64,000 nt of DNA from assembly GCF_018687785.1 (NCBI RefSeq), contig NZ_LTBL01000001.1, positions 523,780 through 587,779 on the forward strand, in the 5' to 3' direction. Each line of letters starts with the position of its first letter. Positions within the stretch are counted from its first letter, which is position 1. A model generated the notes under the pieces. It worked only from the letters and a program-made list of their open reading frames with translations. It searched no databases and was not told the origin of the DNA. Position numbers and translations under genes: made by a program. Positions 43,186-52,234 of this stretch are shown one piece after another. Source of the stretch: Methanovulcanius yangii (GTDB lineage Archaea > Halobacteriota > Methanomicrobia > Methanomicrobiales > Methanomicrobiaceae).

Positions 43186-44679
43186 TTAGTCCGCATTGTT
43201 GAGGACTTCTTTTTCCGTCTCTTCAAATACCCTGACCAGAGCCTCGTCCGGTGGTGCGGTGTATTTACTTACCAGATAGATGGCCACGAGTGAAAGCACA
43301 AATCCCGGGACGATCTCGTAGAGTCCGAAGAATTCAAACTGCTTCCATATAAGGACCGTCAGGCCGCCGACGATGATTCCCGCAAGGGCACCCTGGAGAT
43401 TGGTTCTCTTCCAGAAGAGCGCCATAATTACGATCGGTCCGAATGCCGCACCAAAGCCTGCCCAGGCATATGAGACGATATTGAATACGAAACTGTTCGG
43501 GTCGATTGCCAGGACAATTGCACACATCGCGACAAGAAGAACAGAAAACCTGCTTATCCAGATCAGCTGCCTGTCGGAGGCATCGGATTTCAGAAATGTC
43601 TTGTAGAGATCCTGCGAAACCGCGGATGCACTCACGAGAAGCTGCGATGAGGCCGTACTCATGATTGCTGCAAGAATTCCGCAGAAGATAATTCCAGCCA
43701 AAAACGAGAAGAACACCTCTCCGGTCATGACCATGAAGACCGTCTCCGAGTCTGCACCGACAAGCGGCTGATCAAGAAATACCCGTCCGATGATGCCTAT
43801 GGCAACAGCCGCCAGAAGCGAGATGATGACCCATACCATTGCAACGGCTCGTGCTTCCCTTATCTCGCCCGGCTTTTCGATTGCCATAAACCTGACGAGG
43901 ATGTGCGGCTGCCCGAAGTAGCCAAGCCCCCATGCGAGCATCGAGACGACAGCGATTATGGTGAGGGGATTTCCGTCGGTGTCGAGGAAGGGATTCAAGA
44001 GATCGGGGTTAATCTGCTCGATTCCGGCAATGGCACTGGCCGGACCGCCGATCATTGCGAGCGCCGCAATCGGAACGATGAGGAGGGCGAAGAACATCAG
44101 ACAGCCCTGTATGAAATCGGTGAGACATACAGCCTTGAATCCGCCGGTAAAGGTATACAATACAACAATCAGGGATCCGACAAGGAGGGCGGTCGTATAA
44201 TCAACTCCAAAGACCGTGTTGAACAGTTTTCCCCCGGCAACAAACTGTGCGGATGTGTATATCAGGAAAAAGATCAGGATAAAAACAGATGAAATCGCAC
44301 CGATGATGTCCTTCGTGTCACCGAACCTGTTCTTGAAGAAATCGGGCAGGGTGAGGGAATCGTTTGCGTTTTTCGTATAGACCCTGAGTCTCTTTGCGAT
44401 GAATTTCCAGTTCAGGAATGTCCCGATAATAAGACCGAGTGCCACCCATATGGCAGACATTCCCGAAAGATAAGCAAGACCGGGAAGTCCAATCAGGAGC
44501 CATCCGCTCATGTCGGATGCTTCCGCACTGAGTGCCGTTACATACCTGTTTAGTCCTCTCCCACCAAGGATGTAGTCACTGACACTGTTCGTCTTCTTGT
44601 AATACAAAAAACCAATAGTGACCATAATGCCAAGATAGACAACAAATGCCGCCAATATTTCCAATCCGTTTCCAACCAT
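43186..44679 (-). CDS. putP: Sodium/solute symporter (SSS family, proline-type)
   Basis: A 497-residue transporter with 12-13 helices. The sequence fits PutP closely: YILGGRGLNRYVTALSAEAS and DMSGWLLIGLPGLAYLSGM around helices 2-3, GGFKAVCLTDFIQG, and AIMSTASSQLLVSASAVSQD with the conserved Ser/Thr of the sodium site. Probable substrate proline or a related compatible solute. GGAGGATTTT precedes the ATG. The long AT-rich upstream region with a dyad suggests regulation. Confidence 0.9.
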   Translation of the reverse strand: MVGNGLEILAAFVVYLGIMVTIGFLYYKKTNSVSDYILGGRGLNRYVTALSAEASDMSGWLLIGLPGLAYLSGMSAIWVALGLIIGTFLNWKFIAKRLRVYTKNANDSLTLPDFFKNRFGDTKDIIGAISSVFILIFFLIYTSAQFVAGGKLFNTVFGVDYTTALLVGSLIVVLYTFTGGFKAVCLTDFIQGCLMFFALLIVPIAALAMIGGPASAIAGIEQINPDLLNPFLDTDGNPLTIIAVVSMLAWGLGYFGQPHILVRFMAIEKPGEIREARAVAMVWVIISLLAAVAIGIIGRVFLDQPLVGADSETVFMVMTGEVFFSFLAGIIFCGILAAIMSTASSQLLVSASAVSQDLYKTFLKSDASDRQLIWISRFSVLLVAMCAIVLAIDPNSFVFNIVSYAWAGFGAAFGPIVIMALFWKRTNLQGALAGIIVGGLTVLIWKQFEFFGLYEIVPGFVLSLVAIYLVSKYTAPPDEALVRVFEETEKEVLNNAD

Positions 44680-44747
44680 AAAATCCTCCGTACAACAAGG
44701 TACCTTCTAATGCCGGCATTCAAAACAGGCTGAAATTCTCTTCCGCG

Positions 44748-44758
44748 AATTTATATTT
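44748..44758 (-). promoter_or_regulatory. TATA-like promoter of the symporter gene
   Basis: AAATATAAATT on the minus strand, about 70 bases before the ATG, predicts a leader of about 45 bases that includes the ribosome-binding site. Confidence 0.5.
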
Positions 44759-44805
44759 CCGGTGAAACGAGCGTCATATACGATTTCATCCGGAATATGC
44801 CTGAT

Positions 44806-44825
44806 ATTGTATTGCAATATACAAT
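44806..44825. repeat. 20-bp dyad upstream of the symporter gene
   Basis: ATTGTAT and ATACAAT form a perfect 7-bp inverted repeat separated by TGCAAT. It lies about 50 bases upstream of the predicted TATA box, a place suited to an activator or repressor site. GGTACCTT also occurs twice nearby (about 44699 and 44844). Confidence 0.45.
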
Positions 44826-44953
44826 TTTTAGAAATGACACTATGGTACCTTTAAAAAATATCTCCAAATTCCTATTTATACCATAAGTACTTGGATTTAG
44901 CGGGGGATTTGAGAATACTGCAGGAAAATTGGATAATTTTTGAAAAAAATACA

Positions 44954-45038
44954 TGCGAGGGAAGGGATTCGAACCCTCGAACATCTACATGACTAGGCCC
45001 TGAACCTAGCGCCTTTGACCTGGCTCGGCAACCCTCGC
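44954..45038 (-). tRNA. tRNA-Leu (anticodon CAG)
   Basis: On the minus strand GCGAGGG pairs with CCCTCGC, then discriminator A. The anticodon arm is CTAGG-TTCAGGG-CCTAG, giving CAG at positions 34-36. A long variable arm and a GAGGG-TTCGAAT-CCCTT T arm complete a class II tRNA of 85 bases. CCA is not encoded. It lies 40 bases after an acyl-CoA synthetase gene on the same strand, with its own TATA-like ACATTTATTTTC around 45066-45077. Confidence 0.93.
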
Positions 45039-45078
45039 GCCTTACTCTATACGTGGTTCCTGAAAATAAATGTGTTCA

Positions 45079-46932
45079 TCAGGCTTCGGGGGTGCCCTTC
45101 TTCCCGGTCCTGATTTTTGCCATTTCGAGGTCCCTCAACTCCTTTCTCCGGATCTTTCCGGAGATCGTTTTGGGGAGAGAATCAACGAATTCCACTGCAC
45201 GCGGGTACTTGTATGGTGCGGTGACATGCTTGACATGGTTCTGGAGTTCCTTCACCAGTTTTTCGGAGGGCGCATAGCTGGGAGCAAGGACGATGAAGGC
45301 CTTGACCACCTGTCCGCGGATCATGTCCGGTGTTCCGATGACGGCCGCTTCCTGTACCGCCGGGTGCTCGATGAGGGCGCTCTCCACCTCGAAGGGTCCG
45401 ATACGGTACCCGGATGCCTTGATCACATCATCGTCGCGGCCGACGAACCAGAAGTACCCGTCCTCGTCGCGGTAGGCACGGTCCCCGGTATAGTAGTAGC
45501 CGTCGCTGAAGGCGTGGCGGTTCTCTTCCTCGTTGTCCAGGTACTCCATGAAGAGGCCGACGGGGCGCGGGTCGGTTTTGATGGCGATATGGCCTTCTTC
45601 GTTCGGCTTTGACGGATTCCCTTTTTCATCCAGCACCTCGACCTGCCATCCCGGAGCGGGAAGGCCCATCGAGCCCGGCTTGACCTTCATGCAGGGGAAG
45701 GTGCCGATACAGAGCACCGTCTCCGTCTGCCCGTACCCCTCGTAGATGGTAAGACCGGTCGCATCCTCCCAGACCTTGATCACCTCGGGGTTGAGCGGTT
45801 CCCCGGCACTGCAGCAGTGGCGCAGTTCGGAGAAGTCGTACTTCTCGAGGTCGGCGAGGATCAGCATGCGGTAGATGGTCGGCGGGACGCAGAACGTGGT
45901 GACCCCGTACTTCTCCATCAGGGGCAGAAGTTCGGTGGCGTTGAATTTGCCCCGGATGTCATAGACGAAGATGGCGGCGCCTTCGGTCCACTGTCCGAAG
46001 AGTTTGCCCCATGCACTCTTGCCCCACCCGGTATCGGCGACCGTGAAGTGTAGATCGGTGCTTCTTACATCGTGCCAGAACCGTCCGGTCACGATATGCC
46101 CGAGGGCATACCCGTGGTCGTGCAGCACCATCTTCGGTTCTCCGGTGGTGCCGGAGGTGAAGAACATCAGCATCGGGTCCTCGAGTTTGGTGCGCGCCAT
46201 TCCCTGGAGCGGAATCAGTTTGCTGGATACCGGTGCGGGATAGGAAAGCTCCACGGGGTAGCTGATCCAGCCGTCCCGTTCGCCGTCGATGAGGAAGCGC
46301 GACTTGAGGGAGGGACAGTCATCGAAGATGGCGTCCACCTTGTCGGCATTCTCCGAATCGGTGATGACCATTTTGATGTCGGCGGCGTCGATGCGGTACT
46401 TCAGGTCCTTTTCCGTGAGCATCGTGGGTGCCGGGCAGTAGATGATGCCCATCTTGATGAGGCCCAGCACGAAGATCCACCATTCCGGCACGCGGGGAAG
46501 CATGATGAGCACCTTCTCTCCCTTGGCGGGTCCGTATTTTATGAACATATTGGCGACCTGATTCGAGAGCCGGGAGAGGTCGCGGAAGGTGAATTTCTTC
46601 TCGTTGCCTTTCTGGTCCAGCCAGATCATCGCGAGTTTGTTGCGATCCTTTTTCGCCCATGCATCGACGACGTCGAACCCGAAGTTGAAATACTCCGGCG
46701 TATCGATGGAGAAGGATTGGTAGGTCTCCTCATAATCCGCCATATTGTGCAGGTCGAGGGTACTGTCCTCTGTGGTGATGGGGAGGGGGAGTGATCCGCT
46801 TCCGTTGAGTGATGAAAACTTCGTGGTGCAGACATCACTAATCCATTCTGAGCGTGATAATCCCTGATTTTTACATTCAGCGTCGATTTTTTGAACAAGC
46901 ATATCATCCATCGTTATGGAATAGCGCACCAT
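45079..46932 (-). CDS. Acyl-CoA synthetase with N-terminal ribbon-helix-helix DNA-binding domain
   Basis: A 617-residue protein with two parts. Residues 1-40 (MVRYSITMDDMLVQKIDAEC to LSRSEWISDV) fit the ribbon-helix-helix (CopG/Arc-like) DNA-binding fold: a beta strand, helix, turn with LSRSE, helix. After a linker (about 41-62) comes a complete medium-chain acyl-CoA synthetase of the ANL superfamily: P-loop FFTSGTTGEPK (259-267), YEGYGQTE, YYTGDRAYRDEDGYFWFVGR and catalytic K593 in SGKIRRK. The closest architecture I know is Methanosarcina MACS, which lacks the DNA-binding part. The ATG at 46932 follows a TATA box at near-leaderless distance; a farther upstream ATG would cross that promoter. 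The protein probably controls its own gene and the tandem paralogue. Confidence 0.85.
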   Translation of the reverse strand: MVRYSITMDDMLVQKIDAECKNQGLSRSEWISDVCTTKFSSLNGSGSLPLPITTEDSTLDLHNMADYEETYQSFSIDTPEYFNFGFDVVDAWAKKDRNKLAMIWLDQKGNEKKFTFRDLSRLSNQVANMFIKYGPAKGEKVLIMLPRVPEWWIFVLGLIKMGIIYCPAPTMLTEKDLKYRIDAADIKMVITDSENADKVDAIFDDCPSLKSRFLIDGERDGWISYPVELSYPAPVSSKLIPLQGMARTKLEDPMLMFFTSGTTGEPKMVLHDHGYALGHIVTGRFWHDVRSTDLHFTVADTGWGKSAWGKLFGQWTEGAAIFVYDIRGKFNATELLPLMEKYGVTTFCVPPTIYRMLILADLEKYDFSELRHCCSAGEPLNPEVIKVWEDATGLTIYEGYGQTETVLCIGTFPCMKVKPGSMGLPAPGWQVEVLDEKGNPSKPNEEGHIAIKTDPRPVGLFMEYLDNEEENRHAFSDGYYYTGDRAYRDEDGYFWFVGRDDDVIKASGYRIGPFEVESALIEHPAVQEAAVIGTPDMIRGQVVKAFIVLAPSYAPSEKLVKELQNHVKHVTAPYKYPRAVEFVDSLPKTISGKIRRKELRDLEMAKIRTGKKGTPEA

Positions 46933-46939
46933 GATGAGT

Positions 46940-46988
46940 AATATTGGTGCAAAATAAGATAAATAATTCGGAGGTGTGGTGCACAACG
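46940..46988. promoter_or_regulatory. Operator-like repeats flanking the promoter of the RHH-synthetase gene
   Basis: AATATTGGTGCA (46940-46951) and GTGTGGTGCACAACG (46974-46988) bracket the minus-strand TATA-like TTATTTATCTTATTT. Both words recur exactly, in the same order and strand, before the tandem paralogue. Their bracketing of the TATA box suggests autorepression by the RHH domain (inference). Confidence 0.55.
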
Positions 46989-47000
46989 TGGTGAAAAAAG

Positions 47001-48665
47001 TTATTGGTTGTTCATCTTTTTGATTTCCTGATCTCTCAGCACATTCCTCTTGATCTTTCCCGAGATGGTTTTCGGGAGTTCGTCAACGAATTCGATGATC
47101 CGCGGGTACTTGTAGGGAGCGGTGGTGCGCTTGACGTAATTCTGGAGGTCTCTGACGAGCGGTTCCGATTCCTCAAAACCGGGATTGAGAACGACGAATG
47201 CCTTGACGATCATGCCCCGGATACGGTCGGGCGATCCCACCACCGCGGATTCCTGCACGGCAGGGTGTTCGAGAAGGGCGCTTTCCACCTCGAAGGGTCC
47301 GATGCGGTATCCTGAGCTTTTGATGACATCGTCATCACGCCCGACGAACCAGTAGTATCCGTCGTCGTCGCGATAGGCCTTGTCGCCGGTGAAGTAGTAG
47401 TCGCCGACAAACGATTCCGCATTTGCCTCCTTGTTGTCAACGTATTCGATGATGAGGCCGACAGGGCGCGGGTTGAGCGAGATGGCGATGCGCCCTTCCT
47501 CGTAGTTGTTGACCGGGTTCCCGTCGTCATCGAGGAGGTCGATGTGCCATCCGGGCATCGGTTTGCCCATGGAGCCGGGTTTGTGCGGGATGCAGGGGAA
47601 CGAGGCGATGGCACAGCAGGTCTCGGTCTGTCCGTAGCCCTCGTAGATGGTGTGGCCGGTACCTTCCTCCCAGACCTTGATCACCTCGGGATTGAGGGGT
47701 TCGCCGGCGCTGGTACAGTGGCGCAGTTCGGCAAGATCGTACTTCTTGAGATCTGCGATGATGAGCATCCGGTAGATGGTCGGCGGGCAGCAGAAGGTCG
47801 TGACCTCGTACTTCTCGATGAGCGGCAGGATTTCCGTTGCCTTGAATTTCCCCCAGATGTCGTAGATGAGAAGGCAGGCGCCCTGTATCCACTGACCGAA
47901 TATCTTTCCCCATCCACATTTTGCCCATCCCGTGTCGGAATAGGTGAAATGTACGTCATTTTCCCTGACATCATGCCAGAAGCGCGCCGTTACGATGTGC
48001 CCGAGGGGGTGGGCATTGTTGTGAAGCACCATCTTCGGCTCGCCGGTGGTACCCGAGGTAAAGTAAATCAGCATCGGGTCGGTTGCCCGTGTCCGGTTTT
48101 CGTATGGCATGCTGACCTTCCGGTGGTTTACCGGCGCAGGATAGAGCAGTTCCACCGGGTAGCTGGCCCATCCCTGGAGTTCCCCGTCGACGAGCATCCG
48201 GTTCCGGAGGGAGGGGCATGCCTCGCAGACGTCCTCGAATTTTCCGGAATTCTCCATATCCGTGATGACCATCTTGAATTTTCCGGCATTTATTCGATAT
48301 TTGATGTCCTTTGAGGTAAGAAGCGTCGGGCAGGGGCAGACGACCGCACCGAGTTTGATGATGGCAATCACGAAGATCCACCACTCCGGTATCCGGGGGA
48401 GCATGAGCATGACCCGGTCGCCCTTGTTGATCCCGAATTTCAGGAGAATGTTGGCTGCCTTGTTCGAGAGGTTCATCATATCGCGGAAGGTGAATTTCTT
48501 CTCATCCCCTTCCTGGTTCACCCAGATCATCGCAAGTTTGTTGCGGTCCTTTTTCGCCCAGGCATCGATGACGTCATACCCGAAATTGAAGTATTCGGGG
48601 ACATCGATGGAGAATGTCCGGAATACTTCATCATAATCGGTCAGGTTGTGTTCGCTATCAGGCAT
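47001..48665 (-). CDS. Acyl-CoA synthetase (medium/branched-chain, ANL superfamily)
   Basis: A 554-residue paralogue of the downstream synthetase without the DNA-binding domain; it starts MPDSEHNLTDYDEVFRTFSI. Motifs: YFTSGTTGEPKMVL, YEGYGQTETCC, YYFTGDKAYRDDDGYYWFVG and catalytic Lys in PKTISGKIKRNVL. It activates a carboxylic acid through an acyl-adenylate to acyl-CoA. In methanogens such enzymes may scavenge branched-chain acids for amino-acid or lipid synthesis; the substrate here is unknown. The gap to the downstream synthetase (68 bases) contains that gene's own promoter. Confidence 0.9.
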   Translation of the reverse strand: MPDSEHNLTDYDEVFRTFSIDVPEYFNFGYDVIDAWAKKDRNKLAMIWVNQEGDEKKFTFRDMMNLSNKAANILLKFGINKGDRVMLMLPRIPEWWIFVIAIIKLGAVVCPCPTLLTSKDIKYRINAGKFKMVITDMENSGKFEDVCEACPSLRNRMLVDGELQGWASYPVELLYPAPVNHRKVSMPYENRTRATDPMLIYFTSGTTGEPKMVLHNNAHPLGHIVTARFWHDVRENDVHFTYSDTGWAKCGWGKIFGQWIQGACLLIYDIWGKFKATEILPLIEKYEVTTFCCPPTIYRMLIIADLKKYDLAELRHCTSAGEPLNPEVIKVWEEGTGHTIYEGYGQTETCCAIASFPCIPHKPGSMGKPMPGWHIDLLDDDGNPVNNYEEGRIAISLNPRPVGLIIEYVDNKEANAESFVGDYYFTGDKAYRDDDGYYWFVGRDDDVIKSSGYRIGPFEVESALLEHPAVQESAVVGSPDRIRGMIVKAFVVLNPGFEESEPLVRDLQNYVKRTTAPYKYPRIIEFVDELPKTISGKIKRNVLRDQEIKKMNNQ

Positions 48666-48712
48666 AGAATCAGTAGTTATTGATCATCAAGCGGTATATG
48701 CATTCCCCCGGG

Positions 48713-48780
48713 TGGTGCATCATCGCCCCATGGCGAACCGGAATATTGGTGCATCAAGCGGGTTTGTGTGGTGCACAACG
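48713..48780. promoter_or_regulatory. Operator-like repeats upstream of the tandem acyl-CoA synthetase
   Basis: Three same-strand copies of a GGTGCA-centred word: TGGTGCATCA (48713-48722), AATATTGGTGCATCA (48742-48756) and GTGTGGTGCACAACG (48766-48780). GGTGCA spacings are 34 and 22 bases, near whole helical turns. Reading in the gene's direction they lie upstream of a GCATATACC TATA-like element. The outer two words match those before the RHH-synthetase gene exactly over 12 and 15 bases. Confidence 0.55.
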
Positions 48781-48786
48781 GACCGG

Positions 48787-51477
48787 TCACCAGAAGCGGT
48801 GGGTCTTGATGTAGTTCCGCTCCGCCTTCAGAATTTCCCGGTAAAAGTCGTCGCCTTCCGTCATCGTTGCGATGATGCGGGATGCGGTGTCGGGCCCGAC
48901 ACCGCGGGCGCTGAGGGCGATGATCGCCGTCTTCCCGCTGGAGAGGACGATGTTTGCGTTCTTCATGAGCCTCTTTTCGACTGCACTGTCCTCCTCGGTC
49001 TTCACAGTCTTCTTCACGGAGGAGATCAGTTCTTCGTCCCATGGTTTCAGGGCGGCGATGAGACGTGCGCCGCAGACCGGGCATACCGGGGCTTCCGTGA
49101 TACGGGAGACCCGGGTTCTGGACTTCCACTTTTTGCAGTGCATGCAGAAGAGCACGACCTCCTCCTCCTCAAGACGCCTGCGGATGGTGGCAAGGACGGC
49201 ATCGTCCGTCGTCGGAGGGGGAATCAGGTCGCGGGACGAACTGAGGCCTTCGCTTCCCAGGGGAGAGAGGGGTGCGATGCGCATTTCGACCGTTCCGGAG
49301 CGGATGTCCTCCACCAGTGTCTGCGCTCCCGCAACATCCATGATGGTCGTGAAGAGCTCACGGTAGGTCTCCTTCTGGATGGCGGTCCCTTCAAACAGGT
49401 CGAGGAGCCGGTGGATGCTGATGCGTTCGTAATCGGCATCGGCATCGATTGCCCCGAATTTCTTAGCCACCTGAACGATCTTCCACTTGAAAATGGCGGT
49501 CCGTTTCATCGCGAGGCTGAGGAGTCCCTCTATGTGGGCAGGGTCGATGGTCTCGAGGAGTTCCTGGATATGCGACGCCCGGATGGACGACGGGAGCCGG
49601 AAGAGGATGCGGTAGGCCCCGACTTCGATGCCCACCGATGAGCCGAAGCGTGCCGACAGGAGGACGGAGAGAACGCGGGCGAGTGCCTCGTTTGCCTTGT
49701 GGCCGCCGCAGATGTTGAGGACGACCCCTTCATCGAAGTGTTCGAGGGTCACGAGGCGATCGGAGGCGATCGCATATCCCCTCGTCTCCATATCGTCCAG
49801 AAATCCGGAGAGGTACCGGACGGAGGGAGAATCCGCTCCATAGTCCCTGAATGCCCGCGTCCGCCTGAGCCTCCCCGCCTCCTGTGCGACTTCATAGGGA
49901 ACGGGTATCTGTTCCCCCTCCCATGACGGGAGTTCTCCGCGAATGCGGTGGGCCGGTTCGACCTTGATCTTCCCGTCCTCAAGGGCGATCACCTGCCACG
50001 CCTGCCCCTTGGTGATGAAGACCGCGCCGGTGTGAATCCACCCGACCACGAACGATTCGTCGAGGGTCCCCACCGTCCTGCGGGAGACGATGTCGAAGAC
50101 CTGCACCTTGCGTTCATCCGGGATCATGGAGAGATTGGCGTACATATAGGTGCGGCATCGCCCCGAACGCGAGATGGCATCCTTCTCCATCCATATGAGA
50201 CGGTGGGAGGCCATCTGTTCGCAGATCTCACGGACCATGGACGTATGTTCGCAAAAGCATGCACTCCGGGAGAAGATCTCTTCCATTGCACGAATCGGGA
50301 TGTCGCCGTATTCCATCGCAAGGCCTGCGATCTGGTTGGCCATGACATCCCCCGCACCTTTGATCACCCGGATGTCCTCGGAGGCGTTCTGCCGGGCACG
50401 CCTGCTGATGACGAGCGACTCGAGGAGGTCATCGAACCCGGTGGCAAGGATGGTGCCCTCCGATACCGTGTCCAGCCGGTGCCCGGCCCGTCCCACCCGC
50501 TGGAGGAGGCGTGAGACCTCGCGGGGGCTCCCGAACTGGAGCACATGGCCGATATGGCCGATGTCTATCCCCAGCTCCATGGAGGAGGTACAGATGAGGG
50601 TCCGGATCTTTCCTTCCCTGAAGCGGTCTTCCGCATCAACCCGGACCTCCTTTGAGAGTGAGCCGTGATGCACCTCGACGTCGCCCCGGTCATAGAGCTG
50701 ATGCCCGAGCGCCTCCGCGGTCGATCGGGTATTGACGAAGAGGAGCGTCGAGTGGTCGGCGCTGATGGCCCTGTCGATCACCTTGGTCTGCTGCCCGAAC
50801 TCCTCGCCCGCGAACCGGACGGCAAGCTGCATGTGCGGGGCGGACGGGATGTCGATGATCCGGGAGGGGCGCTTTCCGCAGAGAAACTTCGCCACATCCG
50901 AGGGGTTGCCCACCGTTGCCGAGAGGCCGATCCGCTGGAACTCACCGGCGTACGGGACGAGCCGTTCGAGGGCGACGGAGAGCTGCGCTCCGCGTTTGCT
51001 TCCGGCGAGTTCGTGGATCTCGTCGATTACCACGTACTCGATCGTTTTCAGGTGCTCCCGGAGCCGTTTTCCAAGGAAGAGCGCCTGCAGGGTCTCCGGG
51101 GTGGTGATGAGGAGGTCGGGGGGGTTCAGCGCCTGTTTTCTCCGCTCCGACTGCAGGGTGTCACCGTGGCGCACGCCGACGGTGAGGCCGAGTTCCCTGC
51201 ACCACCAGGTCAGGCGCCCGAGGATGTCACGGTTCAGCGACCGCAGCGGAGTGATGTAGATGGCACGGAACCCGCCGCCGGAGGTCCGGGAGAGGCGGTC
51301 GAATACCGGGAGCATGGCACTCTCGGTCTTCCCTGTGCCGGTCGGGGCGATGAGGAGGAGGTGGCCCCCGTCGAGGACGGCGGGGATGGCGGCCTCCTGC
51401 GTCTCGGACAAGGCGTCGAACTCCCGCTTTTTGACAAGTTCCCGGATCTCCGGGGAGAGGAGGTCAAGCGCGCTCAT
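48787..51477 (-). CDS. Lhr-family DEAD/DEAH helicase
   Basis: An 896-residue superfamily 2 helicase. Walker A is APTGTGKT (44-51); motif II is the Lhr-type DEIHELAGSKRG (152 onward); motif VI region is GSPREVSRLLQRVGRAGHR. A winged-helix and Lhr-core region follows. The C-terminus carries a zinc-ribbon-like segment (FCMHCKKWKS to VCPVCGARL) and ends with a helix-hairpin-helix-like ARGVGPDTASRIIA. Lhr proteins unwind DNA:RNA and DNA forks in repair. It overlaps the metallophosphoesterase gene by 14 bases. Confidence 0.93.
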   Translation of the reverse strand: MSALDLLSPEIRELVKKREFDALSETQEAAIPAVLDGGHLLLIAPTGTGKTESAMLPVFDRLSRTSGGGFRAIYITPLRSLNRDILGRLTWWCRELGLTVGVRHGDTLQSERRKQALNPPDLLITTPETLQALFLGKRLREHLKTIEYVVIDEIHELAGSKRGAQLSVALERLVPYAGEFQRIGLSATVGNPSDVAKFLCGKRPSRIIDIPSAPHMQLAVRFAGEEFGQQTKVIDRAISADHSTLLFVNTRSTAEALGHQLYDRGDVEVHHGSLSKEVRVDAEDRFREGKIRTLICTSSMELGIDIGHIGHVLQFGSPREVSRLLQRVGRAGHRLDTVSEGTILATGFDDLLESLVISRRARQNASEDIRVIKGAGDVMANQIAGLAMEYGDIPIRAMEEIFSRSACFCEHTSMVREICEQMASHRLIWMEKDAISRSGRCRTYMYANLSMIPDERKVQVFDIVSRRTVGTLDESFVVGWIHTGAVFITKGQAWQVIALEDGKIKVEPAHRIRGELPSWEGEQIPVPYEVAQEAGRLRRTRAFRDYGADSPSVRYLSGFLDDMETRGYAIASDRLVTLEHFDEGVVLNICGGHKANEALARVLSVLLSARFGSSVGIEVGAYRILFRLPSSIRASHIQELLETIDPAHIEGLLSLAMKRTAIFKWKIVQVAKKFGAIDADADYERISIHRLLDLFEGTAIQKETYRELFTTIMDVAGAQTLVEDIRSGTVEMRIAPLSPLGSEGLSSSRDLIPPPTTDDAVLATIRRRLEEEEVVLFCMHCKKWKSRTRVSRITEAPVCPVCGARLIAALKPWDEELISSVKKTVKTEEDSAVEKRLMKNANIVLSSGKTAIIALSARGVGPDTASRIIATMTEGDDFYREILKAERNYIKTHRFW

Positions 51478-52234
51478 CGCGTATCAGTGCCTCCATGGTG
51501 TTGATGTACGTGCCGTCATCGAGAAAGACCTCGGCATCGGTGGTATCCAGACAGCGGGCGATGGGGGAAAGTCCGCTCTCCGGGAGGGAGCGGACATCCA
51601 GTCCGCCCGCATACTCGAAGAACGCGGGCATGAAGAGGACCCGCGTCGGGGTGTCGCAGGGGACGGGGGAAGGGAGGCACTCACCCCTGAGCGTTCCCAT
51701 GATATAGGCGGGGTGGGACCGGAGTGAACACCCGACCTCGTCGTAGAGATGCACCACCGGGTGGTGATGGCCGATGATGCAGAGGTGACCCAGGAGGTCG
51801 GGAGCCGGATAGGTATGTCCGTGGAGGACACCGATCCCGTCGATCAGGACCCCGTCGCGGGGAAGTATCTCCTCAACGTCGAGGAACCGGTCGATGCCAA
51901 CATCATGGTTCCCCGGTGCGAGCCGGAGAGTGACATGGTCCCGGAGCGTCTCGATGACACGGGGGAGTTCTGCGTATTCCTGTCTGCTCGTCATCGGGAT
52001 GGCATGTTTGAAATCCCCGAGGATGATGAGCAGATCCGGGTCTGCCTTTTTGATGCAGGAGAGAATGCGGTTCAGGCGCTGGTCGGTATTGCTGGGGATA
52101 TGGACGCCCCGGCGCCCGAATTCGGTTTCCGCTCCGAAATGCGTATCCGCAATAAAGAGGAGGCGGCGGGGGGTTTCGAGGAGGAGCGCGGGTCCTTCGG
52201 GCAGAAATTCAGGGATCATATGCGGGGAGGGCAT
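51464..52234 (-). CDS. Metallophosphoesterase (Lhr-associated)
   Basis: A 256-residue calcineurin-like phosphoesterase. All metal motifs are visible: FIADTHFG (D, H), ILGDFKH (GD), APGNHD (GNHD), LHGHTYP and IGHHHP. Members of this family often sit beside Lhr helicases and are suspected nucleases or phosphatases in DNA repair; no activity can be assigned here. The stop overlaps the helicase start, and an in-frame ATG five codons later is an alternative start. Confidence 0.9.
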   Translation of the reverse strand: MPSPHMIPEFLPEGPALLLETPRRLLFIADTHFGAETEFGRRGVHIPSNTDQRLNRILSCIKKADPDLLIILGDFKHAIPMTSRQEYAELPRVIETLRDHVTLRLAPGNHDVGIDRFLDVEEILPRDGVLIDGIGVLHGHTYPAPDLLGHLCIIGHHHPVVHLYDEVGCSLRSHPAYIMGTLRGECLPSPVPCDTPTRVLFMPAFFEYAGGLDVRSLPESGLSPIARCLDTTDAEVFLDDGTYINTMEALIRDERA

